A DNA stretch of 64,000 bases from Alentia gelatinosa (lineage: Eukaryota; Annelida; Polychaeta; Phyllodocida; Polynoidae). Shown piece after piece: positions 20,819 through 31,701 of the stretch. A program made the translations under genes and the position numbers. The DNA lies in assembly GCA_950022655.1 (NCBI GenBank), contig OX465584.1, forward strand, positions 5,031,694 to 5,095,693, written 5' to 3'. Positions within the stretch are counted from its first letter, which is position 1; each line of letters starts with the position of its first letter. The notes beneath the pieces were generated by a model. It did not search any database and was not told where the DNA came from. It saw only the letters and a program-made list of their open reading frames with translations.

Positions 20819-21185
20819 GACCCCTATGGCATCATTACCCCTGCTTTTCACTCATTATCGCCCTCACCGTCCGACCTTCATCAACAAATCCCAGGATTCG
20901 AGAAAATTGGCGGTGTTTTTGGGAGGCGGGTCGTTAACCCTCCGATGACTGTGGTCAAGGTGAGAAACAACGGGGTGGGGCAGGGCGGGTGAAGGGGTTA
21001 ATCGTGGTGGGGGTGGTTTGGTGAAGGTCATTGAGGACGTTAGGCTTACGGCACCCTGTGTTGTCACGTCGTCTCAGGTGTGGGGTGGGAGGGGGTGAGG
21101 TGAGGGTGGGGGTGCAGGACAATGCTGCAGTATGGGTCTTTGTCAGCTGGGGTTAGCTGCAGTGGTTCCTCCAAGGATTGTCATA
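20819..21185. other. Unassigned GC-rich sequence
   Basis: G-rich tracts (GGGTGGGAGGGGGTGAGG) and no supported feature. Confidence 0.35.
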
Positions 21186-21189
21186 TCTT

Positions 21190-21572
21190 TTATTATCTCA
21201 CCCCAGTATTTTTCTCCATAGGCTTAACTTTAGGAGCTATTATTTCATATTTCAGCTGATAATTGCGTCAGAGATGCTAAATAATTGGTGGGAGATATTA
21301 ATATGAAATAATAACGCAAATTTTTGTTGGCGATTCTGGAGATCGCTGCCGTTATGTCGGGAACACACCAAGCGAGAAACGGCAGCGATCTCTGGAATCG
21401 CCAATACAAAATGGCGTGTATGTGAGGTATTATTTGATAGTCATATCTCCCACCGATAGTTTAGTGTCTCAGAAGCAATAATCAGGTGAAATATGAAAAA
21501 TAGATCACATATACCATTTTGTGTTGGCGATTACGAAAATCGCCGACTTACTCGCTTGGTGTGCCTCAAGCA
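21190..21572. mobile_element. G-type left end followed by family E copies
   Basis: TATCTCACCCCAGTATTTTT and CCATAGGCTTAACTTTAGGA (21195-21236) form a G tip. At 21236 the sequence switches into family E interior in reverse. A nearly complete E unit follows (21357-21572: GGGAACACACCAAGCGAG to CTCGCTTGGTGTGCC). Confidence 0.55.
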
Positions 21573-21587
21573 TTACCAAAGCACTGT

Positions 21588-21732
21588 AAGGCGGCGTTGA
21601 ACGGTTACTACGACACACGTCGACGCGCTATCGTAGACCTCCCGACACATACCGACGGAAATGCCCATATTGTGATCATTCTCTCGGGTTTCCATTGGAA
21701 AAAGATATGTGCACAATATCTAGACCTGCCAA
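21588..21732 (+). mobile_element. Diverged B-like element interrupted by LINE
   Basis: TAAGGCGGCGTTGAACGGTT then ACTACGACA aligns with the family B tip. TCGTAGACCTCCCGA and CTAGACCTGCCAA align with B interior words. It stops exactly at the LINE poly(T), so the LINE probably inserted here. The matching right half was not found near 25000. Confidence 0.4.
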
Positions 21733-24700
21733 TTTTTTTTTTTTTTTTCAGAACTTTTATTTCGTTGTCAACAATGTCAGCTTCAATTACATAGTCTCAA
21801 TTTACAGTACAGGGAAACTTATTCGTTCTGCTTTAAACCAGTAGGCAAAGGTGTACAAATATAGTAATTAAGTTTACCAGATGTCATCCTGTGTTGTTGA
21901 CAACAAAATCAGGGTGGTTATCAAGTCTTGTATGGCTTGATTTTCATAACCTGCCCCACTCCCGGTTGTACAAAAATTACTGAGGTGGGAAACACAAGTA
22001 CATACAATTTTCGAAGTCACATAATAAATCAAGAGATATTGAGCTTGTATGGTGCATTACAATAACATAAAGTTCTTACATGGTTGGATCAAACATTAGG
22101 CTTGCCTTAGTTATGTTATAAGCACATCAGGCATTTGTTGTTTCAGGGAATACTACGCAGCATGTTCGTTTTGGTAAGATTTTTAAAGGATTTATATGTC
22201 TCAGTGTTCCTTACGACTGGTGTTAAAGCGTTCCATTTGACAGCACCATAATGGCCAACTGAGCGTGCATATGCTTCACAGTTAGGAGTTATCGTTTTTA
22301 AAATCGGGGCCGTCTGCGCCCGGGTATAAGCTGTTTGTTGTTGACAGTATTCCTGTTGTCTGGATCGCAGATACATTTGGTTTAAAACATGACAATTCAT
22401 TCGTTCTGACAGGTAAGGAATTCTGGCTACATTGTGAAGAGTTTTTAAGGATGTATATATTGTAGCTCTTAGACAAATTCGTAGGCATTTGTTTTGCAGT
22501 TTTTGAAGTTTCTTTACATGATTAAAGTCAGCTGTCACAAAAAGTATATTTCCATAATCGAAGTATGGCAAGATGGTAGCTTTGTAAACTTTAAGCGCAC
22601 TTTCGACATCTAGATACGAGCGCATCTTACATAGTTGGTACATCCTGTACGATACCTTTTTTATAATATTTTTTATGTGAGAGTGGTAATTTAAGTGTGT
22701 ATCGAGAATCACTCCCAAGTAGCGATATTCAAATACCTTTTGTAGCTGGTTACCATTAAGTACTATGTTTGGTGTTTGTTTTTCTTTTTTTCGTTTAGAG
22801 GTGAAGTGTAATATTTTAGTTTTAGCTGAATTTACTGTTAGCTTATTCTGTTCGCACCAAGTGGCTAGGTTATTCATGGATAATTGTAGTGATTTGCCAA
22901 TAATGGTCATGTCTGTTCCCGAATTAAATAAAACTGTGTCATCCGCGTATAGGCAGGTATCTGAGTCTTTAATCGCTTCAGTTAAATCATTTATGTATAA
23001 TATAAACATCAAAGGCCCGAGAATGGAACCTTGAGGCACTCCACAGCCAACCTCATGTGGGGGTGAGTTACAGTTGTTCACTCTGGTAGTCTGATTTCTA
23101 TTGGTTAAGTAATTTTGAATCCAGTTTAAATTTTGATCGCGAATTCCATAATGGTTAAGTTTTTGCAATAAAATTGTGTGGTTTACCGTATCAAAAGCTT
23201 TTTTAAAATCTACGAAAATTGCTATTGTGTCTTGGCCTATATTTCTTTTAAGTAAGATGTTATCAGTTAGTGTGGCTATGGAGTTGACTGTGGAGTAGCC
23301 CTTTCTGAAACCTGTCTGTCGATGAGTTAGTATGTTATGTTGTTCAATAAAGTTTGTGGTTTGTGTGTGAACTATTGACTCAATAAATTTGGAAGGAAGT
23401 GGTTCAAGAGTTATAGGACGGAGATTGGTAACTAGTTTTTCGTCCCCTCCTTTCGGGATTGGAATCACACATGTTTCTTTCCATGATTGAGGAATTTTCT
23501 GGTGTAAAAAGGAAGTGTTAATGAGGTCTTGAATTATGTTGGGAATTGCTACGAAGGTATCTTTTAGGATTCGTGCGTTTACACCCTCCACCATAGATTG
23601 CTTATTGATATTTATTTGTTTAGCTAGATTAATTATTTGGTCCTTAGTGGCTCTAAAATTTTCCAGTTGGTTGGGGTTTCTTTTGTCATAATGTTTGAAG
23701 GGAGTATACATTGTTTTAGAAAGATTGTGACCAATGTTTGAGAAAAATTGGTTTATATATTGAGGAATATCAGGATCTTGAAGCGGGTTTCCGTCGAGGT
23801 CATTTAGTAGGATGGTGTTTGAGAGTTGGGTGTTGGTACCTGGGAGAATACTGTTTATTGTTCGCCAAAACTTCTTATGGTCACCTTTGGCTATATTAAT
23901 TTGATTTAGTATGTACGCCTGTCTGGATGACTTTATTAGCTGGTTTGTTCTATTTCTATTTTCTCTAGCAATCACCCAATCATCAGGTTTGCCCGTTTTT
24001 TTAGCTTTCTTAAGTAGTCGGTTCTTAGCTTGTATTATTTCTAGGATTTCTCGAGTTATCCAAGGCTCTTGTTTTTCATTTATGTAAAATTCCTTATATG
24101 GACACATTTTATCTAGTATCATTTTGATTTTAGCAAGTATTAAGTTCCATTTTTCATCAACCGTATTTAATGTATGATACTCTTCCCACTTTTCATTTTG
24201 GATTAGTTGGGTAAAGATATCTGCATCATATCTTTGATAGTTTCTGCCATAGATCTTTTTCTTGTTGTTGGGAGCACAAGTTTTCTTTTTTATACAGAAA
24301 ATACATTGGTGGTCACTTAACGTTGTTTCGAGTACTCCAGTCTTTCGTATGTGGTTAATGTCAGAAAATATTAAGTCGAGTATAGAATTATTTTCAGAAT
24401 ATCTAGTAATGTCTTCAATGTGCTGAGGTAGGTTTAGGGATACCATTGTATCAATAAACTCAGTTACTCTATTATCCTCAGTATTTGCAGCATTGATGTT
24501 TACATCTCCCATTATTAGTAGTTCACATTTGTAAATATTTCTTATTTCATGAATAGTTTCAGTTAAATAATCTAGGCACTGTTTCAGATCACCATGTCTT
24601 GGCCTGTAAACATTCAAAAATACCAGGTCCTTTTCAAAAGTTTTTTTTAGCATAAGGCATTGTAGTTCTAAGTATTTGGTACTAGAGTTATAATTTTTCA

Positions 24701-24990
24701 AGATGTTAACATCACAACTAACACTTTTGTTAACGAACGTACATAGGCCACCTCCAACCTTGGGCTCCGAGTCATTTGGCTGATTTTTCCAAGATCTATC
24801 TACCCTATGACAGTTATAATCGGCTAGCTTATAACTCGAGAGATCGTCATTTTTGGTAAACCAAGTTTCAGATACGGATATAATATCACAGGAGATATTC
24901 GAGAAGTGGGCTATAAAAGAATCGAATTTAGATTTTAAGCTTAAGTACAATGCATTATTGTGTGTGTGCAGCTTTGTATTCCTGTGTTAT
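21733..24990 (-). mobile_element. Nearly complete non-LTR retrotransposon (LINE)
   Basis: On the minus strand this comprises an ORF2, about 410 bp of 3' untranslated sequence (22142-21749) and a 16-base poly(A) at 21748-21733. ORF1 and the 5' untranslated region are missing. The 5' boundary is set near 24990, where similarity to endonuclease ends. No clear target duplication was found. Confidence 0.8.
22143..24950 (-). CDS. LINE ORF2: endonuclease plus reverse transcriptase
   Basis: The polyprotein nicks target DNA and reverse-transcribes its own RNA from the nick. It is 935 residues from a TTG; the frame is open upstream only to 24986, where a stop follows. Residues 1-225 are an APE-type endonuclease: SETW around E28, GDVN at 148-151 and LSDH at 211-214 supply visible catalytic residues. 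The first segment, normally carrying the metal-binding Asn, is missing or mutated (LYLSLKSKF). The reverse transcriptase spans about 480-800, with IPIPKGG, FVDFKKAFDTVNH (D581), GVPQGSILGPL and YADD (668-671). No RNase H follows. The C-terminus has WNALTPVVRNTETYKSFKNL. The domain set fits the CR1/L2/Jockey assemblage; clade not determined. It has no internal stops, so it is recent or conserved, but the 5' truncation probably makes it non-autonomous. Confidence 0.9.
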   Translation of the reverse strand: MYLSLKSKFDSFIAHFSNISCDIISVSETWFTKNDDLSSYKLADYNCHRVDRSWKNQPNDSEPKVGGGLCTFVNKSVSCDVNILKNYNSSTKYLELQCLMLKKTFEKDLVFLNVYRPRHGDLKQCLDYLTETIHEIRNIYKCELLIMGDVNINAANTEDNRVTEFIDTMVSLNLPQHIEDITRYSENNSILDLIFSDINHIRKTGVLETTLSDHQCIFCIKKKTCAPNNKKKIYGRNYQRYDADIFTQLIQNEKWEEYHTLNTVDEKWNLILAKIKMILDKMCPYKEFYINEKQEPWITREILEIIQAKNRLLKKAKKTGKPDDWVIARENRNRTNQLIKSSRQAYILNQINIAKGDHKKFWRTINSILPGTNTQLSNTILLNDLDGNPLQDPDIPQYINQFFSNIGHNLSKTMYTPFKHYDKRNPNQLENFRATKDQIINLAKQININKQSMVEGVNARILKDTFVAIPNIIQDLINTSFLHQKIPQSWKETCVIPIPKGGDEKLVTNLRPITLEPLPSKFIESIVHTQTTNFIEQHNILTHRQTGFRKGYSTVNSIATLTDNILLKRNIGQDTIAIFVDFKKAFDTVNHTILLQKLNHYGIRDQNLNWIQNYLTNRNQTTRVNNCNSPPHEVGCGVPQGSILGPLMFILYINDLTEAIKDSDTCLYADDTVLFNSGTDMTIIGKSLQLSMNNLATWCEQNKLTVNSAKTKILHFTSKRKKEKQTPNIVLNGNQLQKVFEYRYLGVILDTHLNYHSHIKNIIKKVSYRMYQLCKMRSYLDVESALKVYKATILPYFDYGNILFVTADFNHVKKLQKLQNKCLRICLRATIYTSLKTLHNVARIPYLSERMNCHVLNQMYLRSRQQEYCQQQTAYTRAQTAPILKTITPNCEAYARSVGHYGAVKWNALTPVVRNTETYKSFKNLTKTNMLRSIP

Positions 24991-25015
24991 CTAAGGTGTA
25001 TCTGGAGTATCCACA

Positions 25016-25366
25016 ATGGAACAACGAAGAGAACAGTTATTAGCGGGTTACATGAGAAGGGAATACCTAAGGAGAAATAACCTCCAACAGAGCATGTACG
25101 ACATTGCAGGAGGCAATCGTGATCGAGAGCTCGTCGCGAATGAGATCAATCCAAACAAAAGATCTCTACCCTCTAATTCGAAAAGACTTTTTAAGAAACG
25201 CAAGGCGAGAACGGAGCATTTTAAAAAATCCCCAAAATACAGAGGAGAAGTCCGAAGAGATAAAGGAATTGGATTAGCAAGTCCAGCTTTAAGAAAGCTA
25301 TCAAGAAAAGACATCTGTCCTAGTTCATTCATTCATTTCACCCATTGCATCACATCACATAATCCA
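25016..25366 (+). CDS. Candidate first exon, hypothetical basic protein
   Basis: I do not recognise the protein. An ATG in a good context (A at -3, G at +4) opens 117 codons rich in Lys, Arg and Glu (starting MEQRREQLLAGYMRREYLRR; a KRLFKKRKAR stretch near residue 57 resembles a nuclear localisation signal). They end in phase at CCA|GTAAGT, a strong splice donor at 25367. The frame itself runs on to 25432. It is not low complexity, unlike most open frames here. It lies just outside the 5' end of the LINE in opposite orientation, so a host gene disrupted by the LINE or an uncharacterised element gene are both possible. Confidence 0.3.
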
Positions 25367-25432
25367 GTAAGTTTATATATACTTATGTCACGTAAGTTTG
25401 TATTAGATAATGGTAATGTACCAGATACATGA

Positions 25433-25677
25433 AATAAAGAACGACCTACGAGTCGATGAATTTGTTGCCATGATGTAAGACCATCCCCCGGGGTGAATTA
25501 TGTGCGTTAATAAAAAAATAATAATAATAAAATCGTTGAGGAGATATGCATGTATGTATGCCACATCAAATTGTAGCTGGAATACCATGCGCTTTCTCTG
25601 GAAATAATATACATGTGTATTACCAACATATTACGCTCAAGCACTCAGTCATCCAATTGTAAAAGATATGTTGCCAG
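25433..25677. other. Unassigned AT-rich sequence
   Basis: Includes a short AATAAT microsatellite at 25508-25530. Nothing else supported. Confidence 0.35.
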
Positions 25678-26172
25678 GGCCCCGTTACTCCAGGATTACA
25701 ACAGAGCTGCGGATCGCAGAATAGCGATCCGAGGGCCTAAACGTTGCTCCTGAAATTTTGCGGATCGTGTCGCAATCGCATAGGCGCATCGCCGTGTAAA
25801 ATACGGCATTTAGCGATACTTTTTAGGCGGACCTTCACAGCACTGCGGACCGTATCGCTGTGGGTTAAAACCAACTTCTGCCACTTGTTCTTCTACCTAT
25901 AGGAAATAGCGATCCACACCACCAGGTGTCAGATCAGTTTTAACTGTGATGTCATCTGTATTTGATTAAAGAACTAATTGATTTTCCCCTGTCTCATTCA
26001 ATATGTGCCCCTGAATTGTTGTATCGCTATCGCATCGTAAAAAATAGCGATACCGTGGGAATATAGGGATACGATCCGATATTACAGGAGTCGGATCGTT
26101 AAAGTAATCGTAATAATAAAATTGCGATCCGATTATAGCTAGCGATACCACAAAAAGTGGAGCAACGGGGCC
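25678..26172 (+). mobile_element. Family A element, copy 2, uninterrupted
   Basis: The ends are GGCCCCGTTACTCCAGGATT and TGGAGCAACGGGGCC (15-bp inverted repeat with one mismatch). The length is about 495 bp. It iterates GCGATCC/GGATCGC. The CCAG on both sides could be a short target duplication. It gives the empty site for the piggyBac-like insertion in copy 1. Confidence 0.75.
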
Positions 26173-26184
26173 CAGAAGTATGTT

Positions 26185-26960
26185 AGTAAGATTTGCGCCC
26201 AACCGCAAAAGACGGCAATGAAAACGCATGGCTCGCTGCCAGATGCCGACAGAGATTTCCCGCGCTAATCTGATCTACAGTCAGGAACCACCGACGGACT
26301 TTTGGCACTGTGGACTCAATATCGGTCAATGGAAACAACCAAGGTTGTGAAATGCCCCATGACTTTTTCTGCTTAGATAATGCAATGTGGCACCACCCAC
26401 CACTGAGTGAAAGCTATGTCACTGAGTGAAATCTATTCCTATATACCTATGAGTGAACAACCTATGATTACTTAACGCTGCTGGGGATGGAATAACTTTT
26501 GTTTACTGCCCAGGTTGAAGTTACTGCCCAGGTTGACGTTTACTGCCCAGGTTGACGTTTACTGCCCAGGTTGACGTTCAGAGACATTCGGTTTTTATCG
26601 ATATTAGCCGACAATTGAAGGTATATAGGAATAGGGAAACCACGTACCAGTGGAAATAAGTCAAAGTTACGAGGTAAGGCTTGGAAACATAGTTTCCCTC
26701 TATTCCCCTTCTATATCGACGCTCAGTCAGTGGCACCACCGACAGACTTTCTGTGCAACACAAAAAAATCTAAGCAACCTTCGTCGGCCAATGGAAACGG
26801 GCCTTTAGTAAGATTCGGGCCCAGCCGCAAAAGATGGGCAATGAAAACGCATGGCTCGCTGCCAGATGCCGACGGACGCTTTCCCGCGCTCAGACGTGAC
26901 GACGACATGTGGCCAGCGAAAGTCGTCTGCCGTGAATATTTCATCATTGTTGCGGTCTTT
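26185..26960. repeat. Repeat block M with local duplication
   Basis: Positions 26187-26265 and 26808-26892 are direct copies (AGCCGCAAAAGA, AATGAAAACGCATGGCTCGC). Each is associated with ACCACCGACRGACTTT. Parts of the block (AGTGGCACCACCGACAGACT, CACTGAGTGAAA) occur reversed at 45170-45265. Frames through it are not coding-like. Confidence 0.5.
26503..26578. repeat. 19-bp tandem repeat, four copies
   Basis: The unit GTTTACTGCCCAGGTTGAC is repeated four times, one copy slightly shortened. Confidence 0.85.
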
Positions 26961-27719
26961 TGGCGGGAAATGACAGCTAGCCAATGGCGATGGCCGTTCC
27001 TTTTGTCTCTGCCTGTCGTAGGGTGGACAATGTGACAATACCACGCTACATACCTATTGACTTTCCGAAGATCTTAGACGGATATACAATGCATTATGGG
27101 ACTATTGTTATCTCTTGTTCTATTGTCGGAGACGAGAGGCAAAGATTTATGGGATTGTTTCCTTTTGTGGGATTCCACTGTGGTGTTGGCAAGGTGACCT
27201 TGTACGAACAAGTGAATCCTAGGTGTGTGTATACATGGCTTTTGGAGTGTCTGGACAGTTTCACAGAGACTTGTTAAACGAGTGTAAATATATGCCTGTG
27301 AATCACTTCCGGTAGATGTTGTCCACAGGCATGGAAACGCCACCAATGTTGTGCACAGTAGATTTAACTCTGGAAATTAGCTACAAATAATAATAAAACA
27401 CTCTGTACACTCCGTCCTATCTCACAAACATGTGTCGATGGGGTCACATGCGTGGGAAGGTTAGAAAAAAAACCATAAATTACTGAAAATTAGTATCTGC
27501 ATACAGACTACATGAACTCGGAGGACCACTGGGGAAAGGTAGTGTTACTATAGTCTAGCCCTGCCGGTTTTTAAGGAAAATTTTAAAAGGTTATTTTATC
27601 ATATTGCGAAAGGTTTATATCTTGTATTGTCGTTAATTCTGAACCAATGTAGTTAGGTTATTGGGATTAATTTGCATAACTCAAGGTCGCTCAGGATATA
27701 TTCCTCTACCTGTCCTATC
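26961..27719. other. Unassigned sequence
   Basis: Overlapping frames of 90-97 residues exist on both strands at 26984-27346. Neither shows a domain or a compositional bias I can defend as coding. Confidence 0.35.
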
Positions 27720-27925
27720 ATTTATCCTACCCCTGATAAAAAAACGTCATAGGCTTTATATTGGGTCCCTGAATTCGGGCGAGCGTGCAGTAAAGTGTTA
27801 TTTATTGCACGAGGGTAACAAATGAATTATTGGAGATGGGGTAGGATAAATACTAACCTGAACTCGAGTTAGTAGTGTTAGTGTCTATCAGACACCAGTC
27901 TGGGACGTCATACGCTGGTTCCCTG
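27720..27925 (+). mobile_element. Hairpin-tailed element G9, hairpin degraded
   Basis: The left tip is TTTATCCTACCCCTGATA, then CATAGGCTTTATATTGGG. The inverted tip GGGGTAGGATAAATACTAA is at 27838-27856, then CCTGAACTCGAGTTAGTAGT. Core words (GTGCAGTAAAGTGTTATTTA, AATTATTGGAGAT) are shared with G11. The hairpin is truncated after its left arm. Confidence 0.55.
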
Positions 27926-28298
27926 TGTATCAGCTAACAAGATGGGGTATCAGCTAACATCTGGGATTCAAAAGAGGGCAAATTTCAAAGGTTGTGAAAC
28001 TCAAACAACTCATATATTATGAGTTGGAAAATATGGGAAGTAAACTATGTCTAATAGCACAGATACAAACACAGAGAATACCAAACAAACATCCTCGTGC
28101 GAGCTGTCAGGTTAACAAGGTTTTTAAAATATTTAAACCGAATTCGTCATCTGTGCTCTACTTTTGAAGAAAAGAAAAAGTATGGTTCTCGTCCAAACGG
28201 TTAGGTTAATTTCTTGCCCTGCTTCTGCCTGTACATGAATATGTGACATTATTTACTCCGCCATACTGGTTCCGGGTAGGGAATTCCTGCCCACAGCT
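27926..28298. other. Unassigned sequence
   Basis: Nothing recognised. Confidence 0.35.
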
Positions 28299-28720
28299 GG
28301 GCGCCATTGCTCCACTTTTTGTGGTATCGCTAGCTATAATCGGATCGCAATTTTATTTTTATGGTTACTTTAGGTCCGGCGTCCACCTACTACGATATGG
28401 CCCAGATATAGCCTACGATGCACCTCCCGATGAAAAAAAATAAAAAAATCGCGTCGGAAGGCCACCTAATATCGGGCCGCTTGACCACGTTTCTGCGATA
28501 AGGCACCCAAATAAAATCCCTTACGATGCGTGGTGGATTGGCATGTCTAGACATATGTGTACGATTTTGCACCTTCCCGATATATGTCTCAGATATTTGC
28601 TTTAACGATGGGTGGTGGGACTACAATCCCCCGCCCCTTTTTCTGATACCTATAGCGAATAGCGATCCACACCACCAGATGTGAGCCCTGTTTTAACTGT
28701 CGTATCTTTATTCTAGTACT
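28299..28720. mobile_element. Rearranged family A copy 3 with nested B
   Basis: 28299-28370 is the family A terminus in reverse (CCATTGCTCCACTTTTTGTG, then GGTATCGC). 28620-28700 is family A interior in forward orientation (AATAGCGATCCACACCACCA). Between them sits a family B copy (28373-28602). The opposite orientation of the two A parts implies rearrangement. Confidence 0.5.
28373..28602 (-). mobile_element. Family B MITE, copy 2, right-truncated
   Basis: This starts GTCCGGCGTCCACCTACTAC and has the internal words ATTGGCATGTCTAGACATAT and ACCTTCCCGATAT. The distal terminus (TAGTAGGTGG) is missing. Confidence 0.65.
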
Positions 28721-28929
28721 TCTTTTATAATTCTTTCATGTTGAGCTGTTCTAAATCTTTATCCTGTTTTTAGGAGAACTGACCGATAGAGATTTGGTGA
28801 CAAAGTAAATGGTACTAAAAGTGTAAATTGAAATGTCGACCAATAGAAGGACTCTTAGTAGATAGAAGATACACGCATCCAACTTTGATGAGAAGAACAT
28901 CAAAATATTACCGAAACATTGAATGAGTA

Positions 28930-29250
28930 GCGTCTGTCATTCATGACGTCACGTGGACGCTGGCTATCCGTCCCTTATTATCGCTCACGTCACATCTGCT
29001 GGGAAACGCGGCAGATGACGTCGGCAATATGGCGGCCGACAAAGGGCGGGAAATAATCAGCAGACGACAATTAGTTGACAGCGCACCACGCGGCGGAATA
29101 GGGCAGTAATCCGGCAGTAATTTGCCGCTTTGTGAAGGTCCACGCCGCATCACCGCAGCTTGTTGCTGGCGTTTTAGATGTTGTAACATTCGGCAGGCCG
29201 GAAACCAGCCTCCTACTTTATGATTAGAGGGGAACGAAGCAAAGACACAG
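28930..29250. promoter_or_regulatory. CRE-rich GC island, tentative
   Basis: Contains CATGACGTCACGTGGACG, ATGACGTCGGC and ATATGGCGGCC, namely a full CRE palindrome, a half CRE and a YY1-like GGCGGC. Several Alu-like GC words are absent, so it is not an obvious repeat. No gene start is identifiable. The 139-residue minus frame across it has no domain. Confidence 0.2.
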
Positions 29251-30285
29251 CATATAAATTTAAATTTCTTTTTTTTGTATTTATGTATGATTAGAGATTC
29301 AAAGATACAACCTTTTCTTTTTTTTATTATTATTTTTAATTGATATTTTATTAGGGTCATAATATACGATACATATTCTTATCAACCCAAGCTCGGCTTG
29401 GCCGATCTTCCGCCTGGTCCCTCATATAAGATCTTCATTACATTTCTGTATTTTCTCAGAGCATTCAAATAGCTGTTGTTCTTACAATTCCACTCAAATC
29501 AAAGCTGTGTTATGTATGAGATGTCCAATTGAACCTAACACATCAACCCTTGCTGCAACTGAACCGAACTCCAACGTTTCGCGTTATGTGTGACGACAGC
29601 TTGTGTTTGGTGTTTGTTTGTTTGTTTTTAGATGTTTTTATTTCTATTGTTTGCATGAGTTCCTCTGAAACAGTCGTGGTAAGAATGAATGAACAAAACA
29701 TACAAAAGGACATCGCGCGGCAACGTTTTACGACAATGGAGGTACAATATATCGCGACACTGTAAGATATACCATGCAAGATATATGACAACAAATCCAT
29801 CGTGTTGGTGGAATCAGCCTTCTAGGGTGTTAAGAAGTTATTTTCACCAGGTAGTGCGTTCCTATGCTCCAGCGATGAAGTTGCATAAATAAAAACCGAC
29901 TCGTTTCAGCCTCATAGCAGACGACAATTTACCAGTTCCACAAAAACACAACAGAGGGCGTAATCATTGTTTTCCCGCGTAATCTCTGCTCAACAGAGGG
30001 CGCGCTTTTTACATCTCACCTCCGCAGCGCCAACACGCCGCCTAGCGACGCATGTTCACACTCAGCGTCACCGGGGGCACAAATCAGATGAATTACATCC
30101 CCTTTTATCGCCCGCTCCCTGCGAGTAACAGATTCCGCGCGCATGCGCCCGCGGCGACCGGTGGCGGCTCCTGGTGGTGACTCGCGGAACTAGGCTGGGT
30201 TTTGTTTTTTGGGGCTTTTCTTTTGTTGTGGTTTTGCTTCGCGGAGTTGGGACGCTTTGAAGACGCGGCGTCTGTCAGCTTGTCG
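29251..30285. other. Unassigned sequence
   Basis: AT-rich left part, CpG-richer right part (29990-30190). No feature supported. Confidence 0.35.
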
Positions 30286-30295
30286 ATTTCACTCA

Positions 30296-30355
30296 TGGCG
30301 GACGCTGAATGGACGCCACACGGACGCCGTACGGACGCCACACAGACGCTGGCCC
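30296..30355. repeat. GGACGCCACAC short tandem repeat
   Basis: Five imperfect 10-12 bp units of the GGACGC type occur in succession. Confidence 0.6.
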
Positions 30356-31700
30356 ATCTGGACGGGCGTTCCTCTCAATGAGTGCATGATAAGCGCCCTC
30401 CAGCGGTAGACAGGTGGGCGATGATAGGGGAAAATAGGCGGCCGGCAATGTCGTTAGCGTGGGATACGTTACATTGGATTATCTGTTCTATATCAATCTG
30501 AAAGTGTTGTGTGTATATTTTCTCAAATTGAAGTGTGTTTTCTTCTTCTTTTTTATCAAAATGGTTTATTGGGGATAATTTGGATGAATGAGAAACTTTG
30601 GTTGTAGCTACATCAAACTCATGTTATGTTATATATGGACGTACATTATGATCACGTGTGTCTCATTGCTGTATTTGATTATATCTAATTAGGATTGTCC
30701 CTGTGCGAGGGAGGTTTTTCTGTGTATATTATTTGTTATTCATGGTTTATCAATTGTACGTTTATGAGATTGAAGATAACCATATAATTTAAAACCAAAC
30801 ACTAAAATCATCTAAGCTTACCCAATTAGGCAGGACCATGAAAAGCAGCCCCTAATTGGGCTGAGGTCCAAGCCTCTTTATAGTATGGAAACCAAAGAAG
30901 TTATTTTGTAAACAAAATTGTACATCTATTTTACATGCAATAAAGAAATGAAAAAAAATGATACATCAAGATAGGGGTCAGTAGTGTAGGAATGGTTACA
31001 AAGTCTCGTCTGATTTTATCGGAATTATTCAGGCAATAATGTCCAATAAAATATTAAACTAACAAAAAGTAACTAAAATGAATTAATCTCCATTGAATTG
31101 CTTTAAAGGCATGAAAAGTAATACCAATTGATCTTCAAGTGTTATAGAATGCATAGCTAATTTCTTTTTAAAATGGAGACATCGCAATATTTCTCATTTA
31201 CAGATAAACGTTAACATTATGATAAGATTTCAGGTAAAAAGGCATTGTTATTATTCGTGGGACATCTCATTTGGGTTTTCCTTTCTATACTAATTTCAAA
31301 ATTTTGAAAAATTGTTATTAGGGTAAATGACTTACGTTGCATATTTTTCCAGGCTTAGACAAATCCGTTCTACTACTTGGACCGTCTTAGGTAGATATTA
31401 AGTACCGAACAATCCGGAGTGAGTCACTAGATCTAGCATCCAATAAAACAGTCAAATTGGGCTGGTAGTGGTAAGACCATGTTACCTTGATGGACTAACA
31501 GAAGACAAATAAATGCTTTTAAAAACACACACACTCAAGCATGCACGTTTAGGGAGGGAGCGAAGAATGATAACCAATACCTTCAGTTCTGAGAGAAACA
31601 CTGAGAATTCTGATCGTCACACTCGAGTGCCGACAGATGTGAGGCAGCGGACCGTGAAGGGGACACCCCCCCCCCTCCCCCCTCCTCCACAGACCCCTCA
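30356..31700. other. Unassigned AT-rich sequence
   Basis: No gene, RNA or shared repeat noticed over 1.3 kb. A C-run lies at 31660-31680. Confidence 0.35.
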
Positions 31701-31701
31701 C

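Noticed and set aside
22282..23034. Short frames of 68 and 89 residues within the LINE
   Set aside because: They are out-of-frame shadows of the reverse transcriptase frame.
25048..25332. 94-residue minus-strand frame opposite the candidate exon
   Set aside because: It is rich in Leu, Ser and Phe as expected for the antisense of a Lys/Arg/Glu-rich coding strand.
26984..27346. Overlapping 90-97 residue frames on both strands
   Set aside because: Neither strand has splice or start context, a domain, or a coding-like composition I can defend.
28941..29360. 139-residue minus-strand frame
   Set aside because: No domain, biased start with poly-Lys/Ile from AT-rich sequence, and it crosses a composition boundary.
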